The notes: generated by a model from the letters alone, not told the origin. Positions 28,301 through 38,380 are shown, counted from the first letter of the stretch. The stretch: 64,000 bases of DNA from Listeria monocytogenes (GCF_900187225.1 NZ_LT906436.1:186001-250000); one strand, 5' to 3'. Numbers and translations are program-made.

Positions 28301-28917
28301 CTATTCGTGGTGCCGGTAATATCCTCGGAGCGCAACAACATGGCTTTATCGATTCAGTCGGGTTTGATCTCTACTCGCAAATGCTTAAGGAAGCAATTGA
28401 GGCGAAAAAGCCAAAAGAAGAACAAAAACAAATTGTCCCTGTTGAAATTGATATCCAAGCAGACGCCTATATTCCGGAATATTATATCACTGACGGACGC
28501 CAAAAAATCGAGATGTACAAACGTTTCCGCAATATTGAAACGTTAAGCGAACTCGAAGATTTACAAAGCGATATGATTGACCGTTTTGGTGAATATCCGG
28601 AAGAAGTAGAATATCTATTCACAATGACAGAACTCAAAGTCCATGCGCTCGAAGTTGGTATTGAGTCTGTTAAACAAGAACAAAATAAAATTACCATGCT
28701 ATTTTCAGAAAGTGGAACAGCAGGCATTCGCGGAGATATCGTCATGCAAATCATTGGTGAATTTGGTCGAATGGTCGGCGTGGGTATGGAAGGAACACAA
28801 CTAAAAATCACGATAAACGTCCAAAATAAACCTTTAAAAGAATGGTTATACCAAGTCAAAAGTTTGGCTGAAAAACTTCGCGGAGCTATGAAAGAAAAAG
28901 CATCTACAGAAAATTGA
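25378..28917 (+). CDS. mfd: Transcription-repair coupling factor
   Basis: Mfd pushes stalled RNA polymerase off damaged DNA and recruits UvrA. The 1179-residue protein has the UvrB-like N-terminal part and a CarD-like RNA-polymerase-interacting domain (about 500-560, VGDYVVHVNHGIARYVG). The SF2 translocase follows, with Walker A GDVGYGKT at 652-659, the DEEQ box at 753-756 and the RG module TTTIIETGVDIPN. A TRCF C-terminal domain ends it. The start is TTG at 25378, behind AAAGGAG; longer in-frame readings from 25333 include that site and are rejected. The gene is complete. Confidence 0.95.
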   Translation: MKGLQQLIYEQKDIRAVLNALDEKEKAQLVTGLTGSSRALFASVVEGASKRPVVFVTHNLYHAQKLYDDLLSLMDVDRLFLYPADELISSELSISSPELRGQRVEALDFLLFGKPGIVIVPVAGLRKMLPPVSLWKHFNISIVEGEEIDPDVLRQKLVTMGYTMSGMVNTPGEFSVRGGIIDIYPITEEFPIRIELFDTEVDSLRFFDVETQRSTTRVEEFRLLPATEIILDQSYYPDIVKRLEKKMMLTLNELKEQEDKQALIENLEEDLEMLRSGVKPDMFFKYIGLAYPDPASLFDYLPKNTAILLDEFGRILETEESLEREEAEWQTETLSRMETVRDVQVSHSFKKLLEGNHSPKIYLSLFQKQMASMRVSKTTNIVYKQMQQFHGQMNVLKTELESWHKNNYAVVILAPNLERAEKMQQTLTDYDMESTILKKESDVPKYGMVQFVIGTFQNGFELPLAKVAIISETELFNKKIKKVKKRQKLSNAERIQSYSELKVGDYVVHVNHGIARYVGMETLDINGVHKDYLLLVYQGEDKLFIPVDQLDLVQKYVGAEGKSPRLNKLGGAEWKRVKKKVQASVQDIADDLIKLYAEREAEKGYAFSADDEMQREFEEAFPYQETEDQLRSISEIKKDMERPRPMDRLLVGDVGYGKTEVALRAAFKAIMDGKQVAFLVPTTILAQQHFETMKERFQGFPIEIGLLSRFRTKKQQTETLKGMKNGTVDVVVGTHRLLSKDVEYQDLGLLIVDEEQRFGVTHKEKIKQMRSKIDVLTLTATPIPRTLHMSMLGVRDLSVIETPPANRFPVQTYVAEQNNVLVREAIERELARDGQVYYLYNRVESITQKADEISAMVPDARVATAHGQMGESELESVILSFLEGEFDVLVTTTIIETGVDIPNVNTLFVQDADRMGLSQLYQLRGRVGRWNRIAYAYFMYQKDKILREEAEKRLSAIKEFTELGSGFKIAMRDLSIRGAGNILGAQQHGFIDSVGFDLYSQMLKEAIEAKKPKEEQKQIVPVEIDIQADAYIPEYYITDGRQKIEMYKRFRNIETLSELEDLQSDMIDRFGEYPEEVEYLFTMTELKVHALEVGIESVKQEQNKITMLFSESGTAGIRGDIVMQIIGEFGRMVGVGMEGTQLKITINVQNKPLKEWLYQVKSLAEKLRGAMKEKASTEN

Positions 28918-28947
28918 TAGGTTATTAAGAAGGAAGGAGGTGGCGGA

Positions 28948-30537
28948 GTGTCAGAACGTTCCATGAAGCGACTAATGAAAGGAGCGGCTTGGCTAACCGC
29001 GGCCTCTCTTATTTCTAAAATACTTAGTGCAATTTACCGAGTACCCTTTCAAAATATGGTGGGGGATGTAGGGTTTTATATTTTCCAACAAGTATATCCG
29101 ATATACGGAATTGCAATGACACTCGCACTCGGAGGGTTCCCAGTTGTTATTTCTAAAATGTTAGCGGAGGCAGAAGGTGATGTAAGACGACAACAAATAA
29201 TTATGCGCGCAGTCTCACGGATGCTCCGAATCGTAAGTATTGTGATTTTCGCCTTTTTATTCCTATTTGCCAACCTGATTGCCATCATGATGGGGGACCC
29301 AGCTTTATCTGAATTAATTCGGGTCATCAGTTTCGTATTTTTACTTATGCCGCAGCTTGCTTTTATGCGTGGCTTTTTCCAAGGAGAAGGAGACATGATT
29401 CCGACCGCAATCTCGCAAACAGTCGAACAAATTATTCGAGTAGCGATTATTTTGATAGGTGCGGGCCTTGCACTTCATTTTAACTTTGATTTATATGATG
29501 CAGGTTCAATGGCGATGAGTGGTGCCTTTTTCGGTGGGGTTTCAGGAATTTTCATTTTGCGTCATTTTTATAATAAAAAGGTAAGGCTCGGGGAAGGGAT
29601 TCAACCAGCTGTATTTACAAATAAAGAAGAAAAAGTAGGTATTGGCCGCACCTTCTTGCGGCAAAGTGTTGCAATTTGTGTAGTTAGCTCCATGCTTATT
29701 TTATTCCAATTAGTTGATTCCTTCCAAGTATATCGTTTAATGAGTGACTCAGGGATTCCGGATTTCATCGCTAAGTCGCTAAAAGGGGTATACGACCGCG
29801 GACAGCCAATCTTGCAATTAGGTTTAGTCATCTCAACTGGACTTGCGCTCGCGCTTGTCCCAATGATTACTGCCGCGAGAGTTCAAGGTCAACAAAAAGA
29901 ACTAAAACGCTCCGTGCTATTGGCGATTAAGATTACGTTAATTTTGTCAGGTGCAGAAACAATTGGACTCATAGTTATTATGCGCCCGCTAAACCAAATG
30001 CTTTTCCAAACGCCAGACGGCACATTCGTTTTACAATTATTTATGCCAGCTGTTTTCCTGAGCTCACTAATCATCATGTTAAGCAGTATTTTACAAGGCT
30101 TCGGAAAAATTGCTGTACCCGCAGTTGGCGTTGGAATTGGACTTATTGTAAAATGGGTAACAGGGGGCATTCTTATTCCGAGACTTGCGACAGTGGGTGC
30201 ATCCGTTTCGACGTGTGTTGGCTTACTTGTAATCCTCCTCATTTGTTACGTATCACTAAAACAAACAATCCGCGTGCCTTTCGTTGAAAAAACAATGTTG
30301 TTCAGGCTAGTTGCCGCTTTAGTACTAATGGCTGTATTCCCATGCTTATTCGAATGGTTAGCGCCACTCGACACAAGACTCGGTAGTGCATTCCAAGCAA
30401 TTGTTAGTGCACTAGTGGGTGGCGGGATTTTCCTTGTTTTTGCACTAAGATATAAATTACTCGGTCCAAAAGATTTTGTTTTCCTTCCGTTTGGTTCCAA
30501 ATTATTAGCACTAAGTAAGCTTGTTGCACGGAAATAA
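28948..30537 (+). CDS. MOP-superfamily flippase (SpoVB/MurJ-like polysaccharide transporter)
   Basis: The 529-residue protein has about 14 hydrophobic helices and the MATE/MOP fold seen in SpoVB, YabM and MurJ-type lipid II or oligosaccharide flippases. Markers include KGAAWLTAASLISKILSAIYRVP at the start and FMRGFFQGEGDMIPTAISQTVEQ near 145-167. The start is GTG at 28948 behind AAGGAGG. It lies between mfd and an S4-domain gene, as yabM does in Bacillus. The substrate (lipid II or a wall polymer) cannot be told from sequence. Confidence 0.88.
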   Translation: MSERSMKRLMKGAAWLTAASLISKILSAIYRVPFQNMVGDVGFYIFQQVYPIYGIAMTLALGGFPVVISKMLAEAEGDVRRQQIIMRAVSRMLRIVSIVIFAFLFLFANLIAIMMGDPALSELIRVISFVFLLMPQLAFMRGFFQGEGDMIPTAISQTVEQIIRVAIILIGAGLALHFNFDLYDAGSMAMSGAFFGGVSGIFILRHFYNKKVRLGEGIQPAVFTNKEEKVGIGRTFLRQSVAICVVSSMLILFQLVDSFQVYRLMSDSGIPDFIAKSLKGVYDRGQPILQLGLVISTGLALALVPMITAARVQGQQKELKRSVLLAIKITLILSGAETIGLIVIMRPLNQMLFQTPDGTFVLQLFMPAVFLSSLIIMLSSILQGFGKIAVPAVGVGIGLIVKWVTGGILIPRLATVGASVSTCVGLLVILLICYVSLKQTIRVPFVEKTMLFRLVAALVLMAVFPCLFEWLAPLDTRLGSAFQAIVSALVGGGIFLVFALRYKLLGPKDFVFLPFGSKLLALSKLVARK

Positions 30538-30560
30538 TTAATATAAAGTAGGTGAATAAA

Positions 30561-30839
30561 ATGGCTACAACCATGCGATTAGATAAATATTTAAAAGTAT
30601 CTCGACTAATTAAAAGACGTACAGTAGCAAAAGAAGTAGCAGAAAAAGGACGCATTGCGGTAAACGGAGTAACAGCGAAACCAGGAACCAATGTAAAATC
30701 TGGAGATGAACTAGTTATTCGCTTTGGCCCTAAAATCGTTACAGCGAAAATCGAACGTCTAGAAGAAAATGCGAAAAAAGAACAAGCGACTGAAATGTAT
30801 ACGATTATTAAAGAAGAACGCACAGACGAAAGTAGATAA
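30561..30839 (+). CDS. S4-domain RNA-binding protein (RqcP/Hsp15-like)
   Basis: The 92-residue protein is essentially one S4 RNA-binding domain (MRLDKYLKVSRLIKRRTVAKEVAEKG) with a basic strand region after it. It matches YabO of Bacillus, now called RqcP. RqcP works with RqcH on stalled 50S subunits, adding alanine tails to nascent chains for degradation. The ATG at 30561 follows AGTAGGTG; an upstream GTG at 30552 overlaps that site. A terminator follows directly. The gene is upstream of divIC as in Bacillus. Confidence 0.88.
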   Translation: MATTMRLDKYLKVSRLIKRRTVAKEVAEKGRIAVNGVTAKPGTNVKSGDELVIRFGPKIVTAKIERLEENAKKEQATEMYTIIKEERTDESR

Positions 30840-30841
30840 AG

Positions 30842-30889
30842 AAAAATCGTTTGAAATGGCACTGATTAGCCGATTTCAAACGATTTTTT
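30842..30889 (+). terminator. Terminator of the S4-domain gene
   Basis: AAAAATCGTTTGAAAT pairs perfectly with ATTTCAAACGATTTTT. Confidence 0.93.
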
Positions 30890-31067
30890 ATTGAACAAGA
30901 AAACTTGCAAACAATTTTTTGTCAAAAAGTCAAGAAAAATATCATAAAATTAGCGGATTCCAATAGACAAATGCCTGATTTATTGATATCATTTTAAGCA
31001 AGAAACGTTTTTTTCTCTACCGAAAATCATAGACAATAAGCAAATAAGAACATGGGAGGGACGATGT

Positions 31068-31454
31068 ATGAAAAAAGCCAAATCAAAAGTGGCGAGAATA
31101 GAAAATCGCTACATAAAAGATACTGCAACAATGAAAAAAACTCGTAGTCGTCGCCGCATTGCCCTGTTCCGTAGACTTGCTTTTATGGCTATTATCTTTG
31201 CTGTGGTGGGTGGACTATTAACCATCACGTACACTAAACAAGTGTTGACGCTCAAAGAGAAAAAAGAAAAGCAAGTGCAAGTGGATAAGAAAATGGTTGC
31301 AATGAAGGACGAACAAGACTCGCTAAATGAGCAAATCAAGAAACTTCACAATGATGATTACATAGCTAAATTAGCAAGGAGTGAATATTACCTGTCCAAA
31401 GACGGAGAAATTATTTTTAATATTCCAGAAGAGAATTCGAAACAAAAAGAGTAA
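31068..31454 (+). CDS. divIC: Septum formation initiator DivIC (FtsB-like)
   Basis: DivIC is a bitopic division protein that works with DivIB and FtsL in the septal complex. The 128-residue product has a basic cytoplasmic part (1-31, with TRSRRRIALFRR), one membrane helix (about 35-54, FMAIIFAVVGGLLTITYT) and an extracellular coiled coil (LKEKKEKQVQVDKKMVAM). The segment DDYIAKLARSEYYLSKDGEIIF near the end is the family signature. The ATG at 31068 follows GGGAGGGACG. Length is normal. Confidence 0.94.
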   Translation: MKKAKSKVARIENRYIKDTATMKKTRSRRRIALFRRLAFMAIIFAVVGGLLTITYTKQVLTLKEKKEKQVQVDKKMVAMKDEQDSLNEQIKKLHNDDYIAKLARSEYYLSKDGEIIFNIPEENSKQKE

Positions 31455-31536
31455 GTCAGAGCCGAGCCGTCATTCTCCATGGTAAAATCAAAGGGAAATA
31501 GAGTTGAGTATTTTGGGAGTTTGTAAGTTTGACTGT

Positions 31537-31564
31537 TTGACACTCTTTTTATTATAGCTATAAT
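31537..31564 (+). promoter_or_regulatory. Sigma-A promoter of the S1-domain gene
   Basis: TTGACA at 31537-31542, 16 bases, TATAAT at 31559-31564, both perfect hexamers. Confidence 0.8.
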
Positions 31565-31604
31565 TAAGCAATAGAGTGATATTTTAAGGAGGACGCATTT
31601 TTTT

Positions 31605-32033
31605 ATGTCGATCGAAGTAGGCAACAAGTTACAAGGGAAAGTTACTGGGATTACTAATTTTGGAGCATTTGTGGAGCTAGAAGGTGGCAAAACAGGTTTA
31701 GTCCATATTAGTGAGGTAGCAGATAACTATGTTAAAGACATTAATGACATCTTAACTGTAGGGGATGAAGTTACTGTTAAAGTAATGAATATTGGTGATG
31801 ATGGTAAGATTGGTCTGTCCATTCGTAAAGCAGTAGATCGTCCGGACCGTCCAGAGAAAAGTTACGATCGTAAACCAAAATACAACAAAAAACCTGCTGG
31901 GAACTATGTGAAACCAGCCGAGAGCTTTGAAGATATAATGTCTAAATTCTTGAAAGATAGTGATGAAAGACTCACTACTATCAAACGCCAAACAGAATCT
32001 AAACGTGGCGGCCGAGGAGCAAAACGCGGCTAA
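31605..32033 (+). CDS. S1-domain RNA-binding protein (YabR-like)
   Basis: The 142-residue protein has one S1 domain at about residues 4-73 (GNKLQGKVTGITNFGAFVELEGGKTGLVHISEVADNYV is its start). A basic tail ending in KRGGRGAKRG follows, suited to RNA binding. It corresponds to B. subtilis YabR and sits, as there, between divIC and tilS. It has a perfect sigma-A promoter and a terminator, so it may be expressed on its own. The precise role is not known. The ATG at 31605 follows AAGGAGGACGC. Confidence 0.88.
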   Translation: MSIEVGNKLQGKVTGITNFGAFVELEGGKTGLVHISEVADNYVKDINDILTVGDEVTVKVMNIGDDGKIGLSIRKAVDRPDRPEKSYDRKPKYNKKPAGNYVKPAESFEDIMSKFLKDSDERLTTIKRQTESKRGGRGAKRG

Positions 32034-32059
32034 TACGCTAAAATTAATTGTAAAGTAGA

Positions 32060-32095
32060 TGCACCGTATTGGATCATTAATACGGTGCACTTTTT
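32060..32095 (+). terminator. Terminator of the S1-domain gene
   Basis: TGCACCGTATT pairs perfectly with AATACGGTGCA around an 8-base loop, then C and five Ts. Confidence 0.92.
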
Positions 32096-32139
32096 AATAA
32101 AAAATGTGAGAGCCGAATTTCGAAGGAAGGTTTTCTTGA

Positions 32140-34086
32140 ATGGATGACACCGAAAAACGAGTACATAAGTATATCGAGAAACATGATTTAATCCGATCCG
32201 ATGATAAATTGCTTGTGGCAGTTTCTGGCGGTCCGGATTCTTTGGCGTTACTGCATTTTTTATGGAATTCAGATTTAGTCCCAAAAGAAGCAATTTCCGT
32301 CGCGCATTTAAATCACCAATTAAGAGAGAATGCAGCAAAAGAACAACGCGTCGTCGAAACTTTTTGCGAGAGGCAGGGCATTCCTTTTTACATAGAAGAA
32401 GTAGACATAAAAAGTCGAGCCCAAAGCTTGCAGAAAGGCCTTGAAGAAACAGCTCGCATTGTCAGGTATGATTTCTTTGAGAAAGTAATGACTGAGAAAA
32501 ACATAAACAAACTAGTGCTCGCGCACCATGCAGATGACCAAATCGAAACAATCTTAATGCGACTAGTTCGCGGAAGTGCTAGCATCGGATGGTCAGGTAT
32601 ACAGCCGAAGCGCGAGTTAAAAGGAGGGCAAGCAATCCGTCCTTTTTTACCAATTACAAAAGCAGAAATTATTGATTACGCCCAGAAACATGAATTAGCA
32701 TACGAAATTGATGAATCAAATACTAGTCAAGAATACACAAGAAATCGTTACAGAGCACAACTTTTACCATTTTTAAAGCAAGAAAATCCAGCAGTCTATT
32801 CGCACTTCGAAAGATTTTCAGAAGAAACAAGCGAAGACTTCCAATTTTTGGAGGCACTTGCGAGTGATTTATTGAAGAAAAACCTCATCAAAAACGGCAA
32901 ACAGACAACACTTTTACTTAGTAGCTTTAAAAATGAAGCGAATCCTTTACAACGCCGCGCAATTCATTTACTATTGAGATATCTGTACAATGAAGATGCC
33001 AGTTTTATTACGGTAAATCACATATATCAGATTATCCAAATGATTCAAAGCGACAATCCATCTAGTTCGATTGATTTACCAAATAAACTCATTGCAAACA
33101 GAGCATACGATAAACTCCATTTTCAATTTGGAGAAAGAGAAGCTCCTTCCGAGTTTTATCATCAATTAGAACTGAATGACCGCATTGAATTAGATAATAA
33201 AGCAAGTATCCGTTTAAAGTTAAAGAGTTCCGTTGTTCAAACAAATGGGCTAAATGGAATGCTACTGGATGCTGAAGAGATAATACTTCCTTTAATTGTT
33301 CGAAACCGTGTGAACGGCGACAGGATGACGATGAAAGGACAAGCAGGTAGTAAGAAACTCAAAGATATTTTCATCGATGCCAAGATACCAAGGCAAGAAC
33401 GCGACAAACTCCCTGTGATAACGGACTATACTGGAAAAATCCTTTGGGTTCCCGGTGTGAAGAAGTCTGCATATGACCGAGAATTTAGTCGTAGCAAAAA
33501 GCAATACATTATTAGGTACACTCGAAATATAGGAGGAAACGAGAGCATGCATAATGATATTCAGAAAGTGCTGATATCGGAGGACGAATTACAAGAGAAA
33601 ATTCGTGAACTAGGTCGTGAGTTAACAACAGAATATGAAGGACGTAACCCATTAGTAGTTGGGGTATTAAAAGGTGCAACTCCTTTTATGACTGATTTAC
33701 TTAAAAGAGTAGACACATACTTAGAAATGGACTTCATGGACGTATCCAGTTATGGAAATGGTACTGTATCATCGGGTGAAGTAAAAATCATTAAAGACCT
33801 TAATGCGTCAGTAGAAGGTCGCGATGTACTTGTAATTGAAGATATCATTGATAGCGGACGTACACTTAGTTATCTAGTAGACCTAATCAAATACCGCAAA
33901 GCAAAATCAGTTAAGTTGGTTACTTTACTTGATAAACCAGCTGGGCGAAATGTAGAAATTGAAGCGGATTATGTAGGCTTTGTCGTACCAAATGAATTCG
34001 TCGTTGGATATGGTTTGGATTATGCAGAACGTTACCGCAATCTACCATATATTGGTATTTTAAAACCAGAAATTTACAGCGAGTGA
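32140..34086 (+). CDS. tilS: TilS-Hpt fusion: tRNA(Ile)-lysidine synthetase joined to hypoxanthine phosphoribosyltransferase
   Basis: The single 648-residue frame joins two enzymes that are separate neighbours in Bacillus. Residues 1-469 are TilS, which puts lysidine on the CAU anticodon of tRNA-Ile2. It has the PP-loop SGGPDS at 29-34 and the C-terminal TilS domains. Residues 470-648 are Hpt, which salvages hypoxanthine and guanine; it has the PRPP motif [17 protein letters not shown] and the family signature. There is no stop between them, yet TAGGAGGAAAC lies just upstream of an in-frame ATG at 33547. Hpt could therefore also be made alone from the same message. The main ATG at 32140 follows GAAGGAAGG. 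A long tilS-hpt protein is usual for Listeria. Confidence 0.93.
   Translation: MDDTEKRVHKYIEKHDLIRSDDKLLVAVSGGPDSLALLHFLWNSDLVPKEAISVAHLNHQLRENAAKEQRVVETFCERQGIPFYIEEVDIKSRAQSLQKGLEETARIVRYDFFEKVMTEKNINKLVLAHHADDQIETILMRLVRGSASIGWSGIQPKRELKGGQAIRPFLPITKAEIIDYAQKHELAYEIDESNTSQEYTRNRYRAQLLPFLKQENPAVYSHFERFSEETSEDFQFLEALASDLLKKNLIKNGKQTTLLLSSFKNEANPLQRRAIHLLLRYLYNEDASFITVNHIYQIIQMIQSDNPSSSIDLPNKLIANRAYDKLHFQFGEREAPSEFYHQLELNDRIELDNKASIRLKLKSSVVQTNGLNGMLLDAEEIILPLIVRNRVNGDRMTMKGQAGSKKLKDIFIDAKIPRQERDKLPVITDYTGKILWVPGVKKSAYDREFSRSKKQYIIRYTRNIGGNESMHNDIQKVLISEDELQEKIRELGRELTTEYEGRNPLVVGVLKGATPFMTDLLKRVDTYLEMDFMDVSSYGNGTVSSGEVKIIKDLNASVEGRDVLVIEDIIDSGRTLSYLVDLIKYRKAKSVKLVTLLDKPAGRNVEIEADYVGFVVPNEFVVGYGLDYAERYRNLPYIGILKPEIYSE
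33529..33549 (+). promoter_or_regulatory. hpt: Internal ribosome-binding site and start codon for hpt
   Basis: ATAGGAGGAAAC followed by GAGAGC and ATG (33547) inside the tilS-hpt frame is a near-ideal translation start exactly at the boundary where Hpt homology begins ([11 protein letters not shown]). Confidence 0.7.
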
Positions 34087-34431
34087 AATTAATTAACAAA
34101 CAGAACTATATTTTGTTAAAATGTAATAGATAGCTTTTCAGAAAACGAAAACAAAAAATTGATGTCAAACATGCAAAATAGTGGGCAATCGAGATTCGGT
34201 ATGCTATCATTAATCTTAGTTTTCGAAGGTGAAAATAGTATCAATAAATATTAAAAAATCTATATTAATAATAGAATAACTTCGTAAGAGAAAAGCGAAA
34301 CGGATGTGTTTTTAATAATCAGGGGAAGAAAACATTGTTTCTAAATCTGCTATTAGCCAAAAACAACTTTTAAAGGGGTAAAAGTCCAGAAAAAGTAAGA
34401 ATCCAAGCTCTTGCGTGGGAGGAGGTAAGGA
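34087..34431 (+). promoter_or_regulatory. Intergenic leader upstream of ftsH
   Basis: 345 bases without a gene. The best promoter sign is an extended -10 (TGC-TATCAT, TATCAT at 34205-34210) with no clear -35, leaving a leader of about 215 bases before ftsH. No riboswitch or strong terminator was recognised. Confidence 0.4.
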
Positions 34432-36507
34432 ATGAACAGGTTTTTTAGAAATGCGATATTTTATGTCATAATATTCCTTGTTATTATCGGGATTGTTGCT
34501 TCATTTAACTCAAACAAAGAGGCAGCCAAAGATATTAGCTATTCAGAATTTGTGAGTAAGTTAGAAGATGGTAAAGTTAAATCCGTAGAAATACAGCCAG
34601 ACCGTAGTGTTTATACAATCAATGGGGAATTTAAATCTAGTGATAAAAGTTCCGACGACAAAAAAACTGGTCTTGGACAAAGCAAAACAAGTAGCACTGC
34701 TTTCACAACATACGCTTTAAATAGTGATACTTCTCTAGGCGATTTACAAAAAACGCTAGATAAAGAAGACGTGAAAATGAATGTAGTGCCTGCCAAACAA
34801 AACAGCGGTTGGGTTACATTCCTAACTTCTATTGTACCTTTTGTAATTATCTTCATCCTCTTCTTCTTCCTAATGAGCCAGTCTCAAGGTGGCGGCGGTG
34901 GTAAAGTAATGAGCTTTGGTAAAAGTAAAGCCAAACTTTACAACGACGACAAGAAGAAAGTTCGCTTCACAGATGTAGCTGGAGCAGACGAGGAAAAACA
35001 AGAACTTGTTGAAGTAGTAGAATTCCTAAAAGATCCGCGCAAATTTGCGGAACTTGGCGCACGTATTCCAAAAGGTGTTCTTTTAGTAGGTCCTCCGGGT
35101 ACTGGTAAAACCTTGCTAGCTCGTGCAGTTGCTGGTGAAGCAGGCGTGCCATTCTTCTCTATCTCAGGTTCAGACTTTGTAGAAATGTTTGTCGGTGTCG
35201 GTGCAAGCCGTGTCCGTGACTTATTCGAAAATGCGAAGAAAAATGCACCATGTATCATTTTCATTGATGAAATTGATGCAGTTGGTCGTCAACGTGGAGC
35301 TGGAATGGGCGGCGGTCACGATGAACGTGAACAAACCCTAAACCAATTACTAGTTGAAATGGATGGTTTCGGCGGCAATGAAGGTATCATCATTATTGCA
35401 GCAACTAACCGTGCAGACGTACTTGACCCAGCGCTTCTTCGTCCAGGCCGTTTTGACCGCCAAATCATGGTTGATCGTCCAGACGTGAAAGGCCGTGAAG
35501 CAGTACTTCGTGTTCATGCTCGTAACAAACCACTTGCTAAAAGTGTTGATCTAAAAGCAATCGCTCAACGTACGCCAGGATTCTCTGGTGCCGATTTAGA
35601 AAACTTACTGAATGAAGCCGCACTCGTTGCAGCTCGTTCCGATAAGAAAGAAATAGATATGAGTGATCTCGATGAAGCTAGCGACCGCGTAATTGCCGGC
35701 CCAGCTAAGAAAAATCGTGTTATCTCTGAAAAAGAACGCCGCACAGTCGCTTATCATGAAGGTGGTCACGTAATCGTCGGAATGGTACTTGATGAAGCGG
35801 AAGTCGTGCATAAAGTTACCATTGTTCCTCGTGGGCAAGCTGGTGGTTATGCTGTAATGTTACCAAAAGAAGATCGCTTCTTAATGACGAAAGCTGAGTT
35901 AATGGACCGTATTACTGGTTTACTCGGTGGACGCGTAGCCGAAGAAGTTACTTTCGGTGAAGTAACAACAGGTGCAAGTAATGACTTTGAACGTGCAACC
36001 GAACTTGCTCGCCGCATGGTAACTGAATGGGGTATGAGTGATAAGATTGGACCACTTCAATTTACTTCTGGTAACGGTCAAGTATTTATGGGCCGCGATT
36101 TCGGTAGCGACAAAGGATATTCCGATAAAATCGCCTACGAAATTGATACAGAAGTTCAAAGCTTAATCCGCTACTGTTATGACCGCGCTAAAACAATCAT
36201 TACCGAACATCAAGAACAACATAAACTTATCGCGGAAACATTACTAAAAGTAGAAACTTTAGATGCTCGCCAAATTCGTTCCCTATTTGATGACGGTGTA
36301 ATGCCTCCAGATATCGATACGATTGACGTAGAAGCAGAATATCCTTCCGAAAAAGACGAAGAAGTAGCAGGTAAATCTTTTGAAGAAGAAAGAGAAGAGT
36401 TAAAAGAAGAAGAAAAAGTCGAAGAAACTCAAGAAGAACCAAAAGAAGTCACTTCGGAAGATGCTCCAAACATTGAGCAAACGCCAAACGATAAAAAAGA
36501 CGAATAA
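34432..36507 (+). CDS. ftsH: ATP-dependent zinc metalloprotease FtsH
   Basis: FtsH is the membrane-anchored AAA protease that degrades misfolded membrane proteins and some regulators. The 691-residue protein has two N-terminal membrane helices (about 6-24 and 125-147) flanking a small extracellular domain. The AAA module has Walker A GPPGTGKT at 220-227 and Walker [12 protein letters not shown]. The protease site HEGGH is at 442-446. The tail is very acidic and Glu-rich. The ATG at 34432 follows GGGAGGAGGTAAGG. It follows tilS-hpt as in Bacillus and ends in a strong terminator. Confidence 0.96.
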   Translation: MNRFFRNAIFYVIIFLVIIGIVASFNSNKEAAKDISYSEFVSKLEDGKVKSVEIQPDRSVYTINGEFKSSDKSSDDKKTGLGQSKTSSTAFTTYALNSDTSLGDLQKTLDKEDVKMNVVPAKQNSGWVTFLTSIVPFVIIFILFFFLMSQSQGGGGGKVMSFGKSKAKLYNDDKKKVRFTDVAGADEEKQELVEVVEFLKDPRKFAELGARIPKGVLLVGPPGTGKTLLARAVAGEAGVPFFSISGSDFVEMFVGVGASRVRDLFENAKKNAPCIIFIDEIDAVGRQRGAGMGGGHDEREQTLNQLLVEMDGFGGNEGIIIIAATNRADVLDPALLRPGRFDRQIMVDRPDVKGREAVLRVHARNKPLAKSVDLKAIAQRTPGFSGADLENLLNEAALVAARSDKKEIDMSDLDEASDRVIAGPAKKNRVISEKERRTVAYHEGGHVIVGMVLDEAEVVHKVTIVPRGQAGGYAVMLPKEDRFLMTKAELMDRITGLLGGRVAEEVTFGEVTTGASNDFERATELARRMVTEWGMSDKIGPLQFTSGNGQVFMGRDFGSDKGYSDKIAYEIDTEVQSLIRYCYDRAKTIITEHQEQHKLIAETLLKVETLDARQIRSLFDDGVMPPDIDTIDVEAEYPSEKDEEVAGKSFEEEREELKEEEKVEETQEEPKEVTSEDAPNIEQTPNDKKDE

Positions 36508-36511
36508 AATC

Positions 36512-36543
36512 AAAGAGGCTGGGCTTTCCCAGTCTCTTTTTTG
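36512..36543 (+). terminator. Terminator of ftsH
   Basis: AAAGAGGCTGGG pairs with CCCAGTCTCTTT (one G-U) around a 4-base loop, followed by Ts. Confidence 0.92.
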
Positions 36544-36622
36544 AAGCTATATTATTCGGATTTTTAAGTAAAACATGTTATGATACGTTAGAAAAATCTT
36601 CTAAAGGACGGTATTTATACTT

Positions 36623-37402
36623 ATGATACTTGTAATTGACGTTGGCAATACTAATTGTACTGTCGGAGTTTATGAAAAACAAAAGCTTCTAAAACATTGG
36701 CGCATGACAACAGATCGTCACCGCACATCTGATGAATTAGGAATGACAGTCTTGAACTTTTTTTCGCATGCAAATTTAACGCCTTCTGATATTCAAGGAA
36801 TTATTATTTCGTCCGTCGTTCCACCAATTATGCACGCGATGGAAACAATGTGTGTACGTTATTTTAATATCCGACCATTAATCGTTGGTCCAGGAATAAA
36901 AACTGGTTTAAATCTCAAAGTAGATAATCCGCGCGAAATTGGATCTGACCGAATCGTAAACGCCGTAGCTGCATCTGAAGAATACGGTACCCCGGTTATC
37001 GTAGTCGATTTTGGCACTGCAACCACATTTTGCTATATCGATGAATCAGGTGTATACCAAGGTGGCGCGATTGCTCCAGGCATTATGATTTCGACCGAAG
37101 CCCTCTATAACCGTGCCGCAAAACTTCCTCGTGTAGATATTGCTGAATCTAGCCAAATCATCGGTAAATCCACCGTGTCATCTATGCAAGCGGGTATTTT
37201 TTACGGTTTTGTAGGCCAATGCGAAGGGATTATCGCAGAAATGAAAAAGCAATCCAACGCAAGCCCAGTAGTAGTTGCAACAGGCGGGCTCGCTCGGATG
37301 ATAACAGAAAAATCTTCCGCAGTAGACATTTTAGATCCATTTTTAACATTAAAAGGTCTAGAACTTCTATATAGAAGAAACAAACCGACTACAGAAAAAT
37401 AA
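36623..37402 (+). CDS. coaX: Type III pantothenate kinase
   Basis: CoaX phosphorylates pantothenate, the first step of coenzyme A synthesis. The 259-residue protein has the ASKHA-type phosphate loop [10 protein letters not shown] at 5-14 and the conserved DFGTATTF near residues 131-138. GGAIAPGI follows near 150-157. The ATG at 36623 follows AAAGGACGG. It lies 15 bases before hslO and is probably co-transcribed with it, the same order as in Bacillus (coaX-hslO-cysK). Confidence 0.95.
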   Translation: MILVIDVGNTNCTVGVYEKQKLLKHWRMTTDRHRTSDELGMTVLNFFSHANLTPSDIQGIIISSVVPPIMHAMETMCVRYFNIRPLIVGPGIKTGLNLKVDNPREIGSDRIVNAVAASEEYGTPVIVVDFGTATTFCYIDESGVYQGGAIAPGIMISTEALYNRAAKLPRVDIAESSQIIGKSTVSSMQAGIFYGFVGQCEGIIAEMKKQSNASPVVVATGGLARMITEKSSAVDILDPFLTLKGLELLYRRNKPTTEK

Positions 37403-37417
37403 AAGGAGTTTTATATA

Positions 37418-38302
37418 ATGAGTGATTATTTAGTTAAAGCGTTAGCCTACGATGGCATGGCGCGTGTATATGCAGCAGTAACAACCGAAACAATCAAAGA
37501 AGCGCAAAGAAGACATGATACATGGTCAGTTTCCTCTGCCGCACTTGGCAGAACGATGACAGGGACGCTTTTCCTTGGAGCAATGCAAAAAGAAGATCAA
37601 AAAATCACTGTTAAAATCGAAGGGGACGGTCCAATTGGTCCAATCGTTGCTGATAGTAATGCACAAGGCCAAATCAGAGGATACGTAACAAATCCACACG
37701 TTCATTTCAGCGAACTAAATGAAGCTGGAAAACTAGATGTCCGCCGCGGGGTTGGGACATCCGGTATGCTTTCGGTTGTAAAAGATTTAGGCTTTGGCGA
37801 AAATTTCACCGGACAAACACCAATTGTTTCAGGTGAAATTGGCGAAGATTTTACGTATTACTTAGCAACATCCGAACAAATAAACTCTTCCGTCGGTGTA
37901 GGAGTGCTTGTTAATCCAGATGATACGATTGAAGCGGCAGGTGGTTTCATGTTGCAACTACTTCCTGGCGCGACAGACGAAATCATTGATGAAATCGAAA
38001 AAAATCTGATGGCTCTACCAACAGTTTCTAGAATGATTGAAGCGGGCGAAACTCCTGAATCTATCCTAGCTAAACTAGCGGGCGGAGAAGATAAATTACA
38101 AATTTTAGAAAAAATCCCAGTTTCTTTTGAATGTAACTGTTCCAAAGAACGCTTTGGCAGTGCAATCATTTCACTTGGAAAAGAAGAAATTCGTTCCATG
38201 ATAGAAGAGGATCATGGCGCAGAAGCAGAATGCCATTTTTGCCGAAACACTTATGATTTCTCAGAAGAAGAATTAGAAACGTTGTATGAAGAAGCAAAAT
38301 AA
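37418..38302 (+). CDS. hslO: Redox-regulated chaperone Hsp33
   Basis: Hsp33 is a holdase switched on by oxidation. The 294-residue protein has the N-terminal substrate-binding domain and the C-terminal zinc switch with all four cysteines: Cys239 and Cys241 (ECNCS) and Cys272 and Cys275 (ECHFC). The ATG at 37418 follows AAAGGAG. It is the second gene of the coaX-hslO pair, followed by a terminator. Confidence 0.96.
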   Translation: MSDYLVKALAYDGMARVYAAVTTETIKEAQRRHDTWSVSSAALGRTMTGTLFLGAMQKEDQKITVKIEGDGPIGPIVADSNAQGQIRGYVTNPHVHFSELNEAGKLDVRRGVGTSGMLSVVKDLGFGENFTGQTPIVSGEIGEDFTYYLATSEQINSSVGVGVLVNPDDTIEAAGGFMLQLLPGATDEIIDEIEKNLMALPTVSRMIEAGETPESILAKLAGGEDKLQILEKIPVSFECNCSKERFGSAIISLGKEEIRSMIEEDHGAEAECHFCRNTYDFSEEELETLYEEAK

Positions 38303-38304
38303 AG

Positions 38305-38338
38305 AAAAAGGAGCGCCTAATTGGTTGCTCCTTTTTAA
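38305..38338 (+). terminator. Terminator of hslO
   Basis: AAAAAGGAGC pairs with GCTCCTTTTT around a 12-base loop. Confidence 0.82.
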
Positions 38339-38350
38339 AAGAGGTTAAAC

Positions 38351-38380
38351 TTGACAAAACAGGTCGGAATTAATTAAACT
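38351..38380 (+). promoter_or_regulatory. Sigma-A promoter of cysK
   Basis: TTGACA at 38351-38356, 18 bases, TAAACT at 38375-38380. The spacer holds GGTCGGAATTAATT, which could be part of a CymR-type operator; this is unproven. Confidence 0.68.
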
